Shown here: piece after piece, positions 62,549-64,000 of the stretch
Numbering within the stretch: position 1 is the stretch's first letter
How the letters are laid out: each line of letters opens with the position of its first letter
Origin: Chryseobacterium limigenitum
GTDB lineage: Bacteria > Bacteroidota > Bacteroidia > Flavobacteriales > Weeksellaceae
NCBI RefSeq assembly: GCF_900114875.1
Contig: NZ_FPKW01000002.1
Location: forward strand, 1-64,000
DNA: 64,000 nt
Direction of reading: 5' to 3'
Notes under the pieces: generated by a model
Databases searched by the model: none
Told to the model about the DNA's origin: nothing
What the model saw: the letters and a program-made list of their open reading frames with translations, nothing else
Translations under genes and position numbers: made by a program

Positions 62549-62571
62549 TATAATAATTCATTTTATGGAAA

Positions 62572-62600
62572 GCTCGGGTGCGACGAAGTCGCGCCCGAGC
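62572..62600. terminator. GC-rich bidirectional terminator
   Basis: gctcgggtgcgac (62572-62584) pairs with gtcgcgcccgagc (62588-62600) around gaa, between convergent genes. In form it is similar to the 24240-24292 hairpin. Confidence 0.8.
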
Positions 62601-62603
62601 CTT

Positions 62604-62951
62604 TTATTTAATATAAGTTTTAACTTCCTGAATCAAACTCAAAATCAATTCTACAGGTAGATCCTTTTCCATCTCAATCAAAAGGATTTTAAACTTCTTT
62701 CTGCCTTCCTGAATCAATTCTGGATGTTCAATTCTGTCACCATGATAAAAGCTTACATAATGCTTCTTATGCTTTTTGCTGTAATATAAATAGCACAGCA
62801 TTTTCTTTTTATATTTAAAAAATGGAAGCCCGAAACTCAAGGGTTCAGTAATATTTTCTTTATCGGATTCTAATATCTTTTGCCTTAAAAAAAGAAGAGT
62901 ACTTCTTTCAGGCTCTTTAATTCTGTAGAAGTACTCTTGTATCGGGTTCAT
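62604..62951 (-). CDS. DUF1801 domain protein
   Basis: 115 aa. The pattern NPIQEYFYRIKEPERSTLLF, ENITEPLSFGLPFFKYKKKM, YVSFYHGDRIEHPELIQEGR matches DUF1801. Cytosolic, function unknown. The start lies 23 bp downstream of the ABC exporter stop, so co-transcription with the exporter is likely. Confidence 0.8.
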   Translation of the reverse strand: MNPIQEYFYRIKEPERSTLLFLRQKILESDKENITEPLSFGLPFFKYKKKMLCYLYYSKKHKKHYVSFYHGDRIEHPELIQEGRKKFKILLIEMEKDLPVELILSLIQEVKTYIK

Positions 62952-62974
62952 TTTAAATAAAAATTTAAAAAGAT

Positions 62975-64000
62975 TTAATCAAAATTCTGAAGCTCAACAA
63001 GTTTGTTATAAACTCCTCTTTTTGCAATAAGTTCGTGGTGGGTTCCCTGTTCTACGATATCGCCTTTTTCCATTACAACGATCCAGTCTGCTTTTTGGAT
63101 GGTTGAAAGTCTGTGTGCGATAACTAAGGATGTTCTGTTTTCCATCATTTTTTCAAGGGCATCCTGTACAAATTTTTCAGATTCAGTATCCAAAGCTGAA
63201 GTTGCTTCATCCAGAATCATAATTGGAGGATTTTTAAGAACCGCTCTCGCGATAGAAACCCTTTGTTTTTGACCTCCGGAAAGTTTGCCTCCATCATCTC
63301 CGATATTGGTATCATAACCATTAGGAAGCTGAGTGATGAAGATGTCTGCATTAGCAATCTTAGCAGCATTAATTACTTCTTCTTTCGTGGCATCAGGCTT
63401 ACCCATCAAAATGTTATTGTAAACCGTATCATTAAATAATACCGATTCCTGAGTTACCATTCCTAAAAGTTCTCTGAATTCTTTTAATTTTAAATGTTTG
63501 ATATTCACTCCGTCAATTAAAATTTCGCCTTCAGAAACATCATAGAATCTTGCTAGTAAGTTGGCAATGGTTGTTTTTCCGCTACCACTTTGTCCTACAA
63601 GAGCTACAGTTTTACCCTTTGGAATTGTAATTGAGAAATTTTTAAGAATTACATTGTCTTTATCATAGTAAAATCCAATGTTGTTAAATTCGATGTTATT
63701 ATTTAGTGTTGAAATTGAAACAGGATTTGCAACTTCATCAATTTTTACGTCTGCATCCAGGATTTCCAATACTCTCATCAAAGAAGCTTCTCCTTTCTGA
63801 ATGTTAGAAATTGAGCTTGATAAACTTTTCGCAGGAGGTAATATCTGGAAGAACATTCCTAAAAATACCAAGAAATCGGCAGGTGAAATGCTTTGTTCAA
63901 CAATAATCTGCTTTCCTCCGTACCAAGCGATGATCAAAAATGTAATTGATCCCAGAAATTCGCTCATTGGAGATGCCAATTCTTTCTTTCTACCCAGACT
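62975..64000 (-). CDS. MsbA-like ABC exporter, C-terminal part (cut by window edge)
   Basis: 341 residues are visible. The last membrane helices are at the right edge (SEFLGSITFLIIAWYGGKQI). An ABC-ATPase follows, with Walker A VALVGQSGSGKTTIANLLAR, the Q-loop VTQESVLFND, signature GGKLSGGQKQRVSIAR, Walker B PPIMILDEATSALD and H-loop SLVIAHRLSTI. Fused membrane-plus-ATPase type fits lipid A/multidrug exporters. Substrate not determined; start outside the window. Confidence 0.9.
   Translation of the reverse strand, partial: SLGRKKELASPMSEFLGSITFLIIAWYGGKQIIVEQSISPADFLVFLGMFFQILPPAKSLSSSISNIQKGEASLMRVLEILDADVKIDEVANPVSISTLNNNIEFNNIGFYYDKDNVILKNFSITIPKGKTVALVGQSGSGKTTIANLLARFYDVSEGEILIDGVNIKHLKLKEFRELLGMVTQESVLFNDTVYNNILMGKPDATKEEVINAAKIANADIFITQLPNGYDTNIGDDGGKLSGGQKQRVSIARAVLKNPPIMILDEATSALDTESEKFVQDALEKMMENRTSLVIAHRLSTIQKADWIVVMEKGDIVEQGTHHELIAKRGVYNKLVELQNFD

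Overview
The window is chromosomal DNA of a low-G+C Bacteroidota, most likely a Chryseobacterium-like flavobacterium (Weeksellaceae). The evidence is Bacteroidota-type -7 promoter boxes (TAnnTTTG) in front of several genes, a single-chain glycyl-tRNA synthetase, the hemD-DUF4271 pair, a DUF4296 lipoprotein, a LUD-cdsA-psd cluster, many secreted proteins with Bacteroidota-style signal peptides, and intergenic palindromes of a kind recalled from this group. No rRNA, tRNA or CRISPR array was seen.

Layout. (1) 1-6.3 kb is a decayed accessory island: the 5' end of an IS982-type transposase, a truncated DUF6602 gene fused to an antisense frameshifted relic, a 1346-aa predicted nuclease plus P-loop NTPase of anti-phage type, two tiny ORFs, a superinfection-immunity-family membrane protein and a 115-bp palindromic element. 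(2) 6.4-12.4 kb is a DNA-damage block: an AlkB-like dioxygenase, then a LexA-like XRE/S24 repressor and a 75-aa partner gene, divergent from a DinB polymerase and an error-prone type DnaE. Two or three GATAC...GTATC operators sit in the divergent promoter. (3) 12.4-18.2 kb is a second mobile segment: three consecutive tyrosine recombinases (a recombinase-in-trio element) followed by a frameshifted SUKH immunity gene and several small orphan genes resembling a toxin-immunity array. It ends where a umuC gene has lost its first codons, including the catalytic Asp. (4) 19.5-34.5 kb is core housekeeping: YdeI-like protein, serine hydrolase, lipoprotein, glyS, truC, pyrD, DUF445, msrB, an L,D-transpeptidase, a cupin, and an autoregulated TetR-thiolase-thioesterase-fabF operon. 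(5) 34.7-41.5 kb holds osmC, an AraC regulator and a metal-handling group: a TonB-dependent receptor with two N-terminal HMA domains, a Cys/His-rich secreted protein and a lipoprotein with three HGxxxHxC repeats. (6) 41.7-58 kb holds an OmpR-type two-component system, S9 peptidase, hemD, a dolichol-phosphate-mannose-synthase-like transferase, tgt, lptF/G, birA, rsfS, ftsH, LUD, cdsA and psd. (7) 58-62.6 kb is a small regulatory/surface module: a membrane-anchored LuxR-type regulator, two helix-turn-helix proteins and a secreted repeat protein, with a shared 15-18 bp dyad repeated three times. The window ends inside an MsbA-like ABC exporter.

The genes in regions 2 and 3 suggest an SOS-like mutagenesis locus (repressor, Y-family polymerase, DnaE2-like polymerase, second Y-family polymerase) that was interrupted by the recombinase trio and toxin-immunity debris. 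Region 5 reads as a copper/heavy-metal acquisition or resistance locus. All functional statements are from motif reading by eye; no database search was run.
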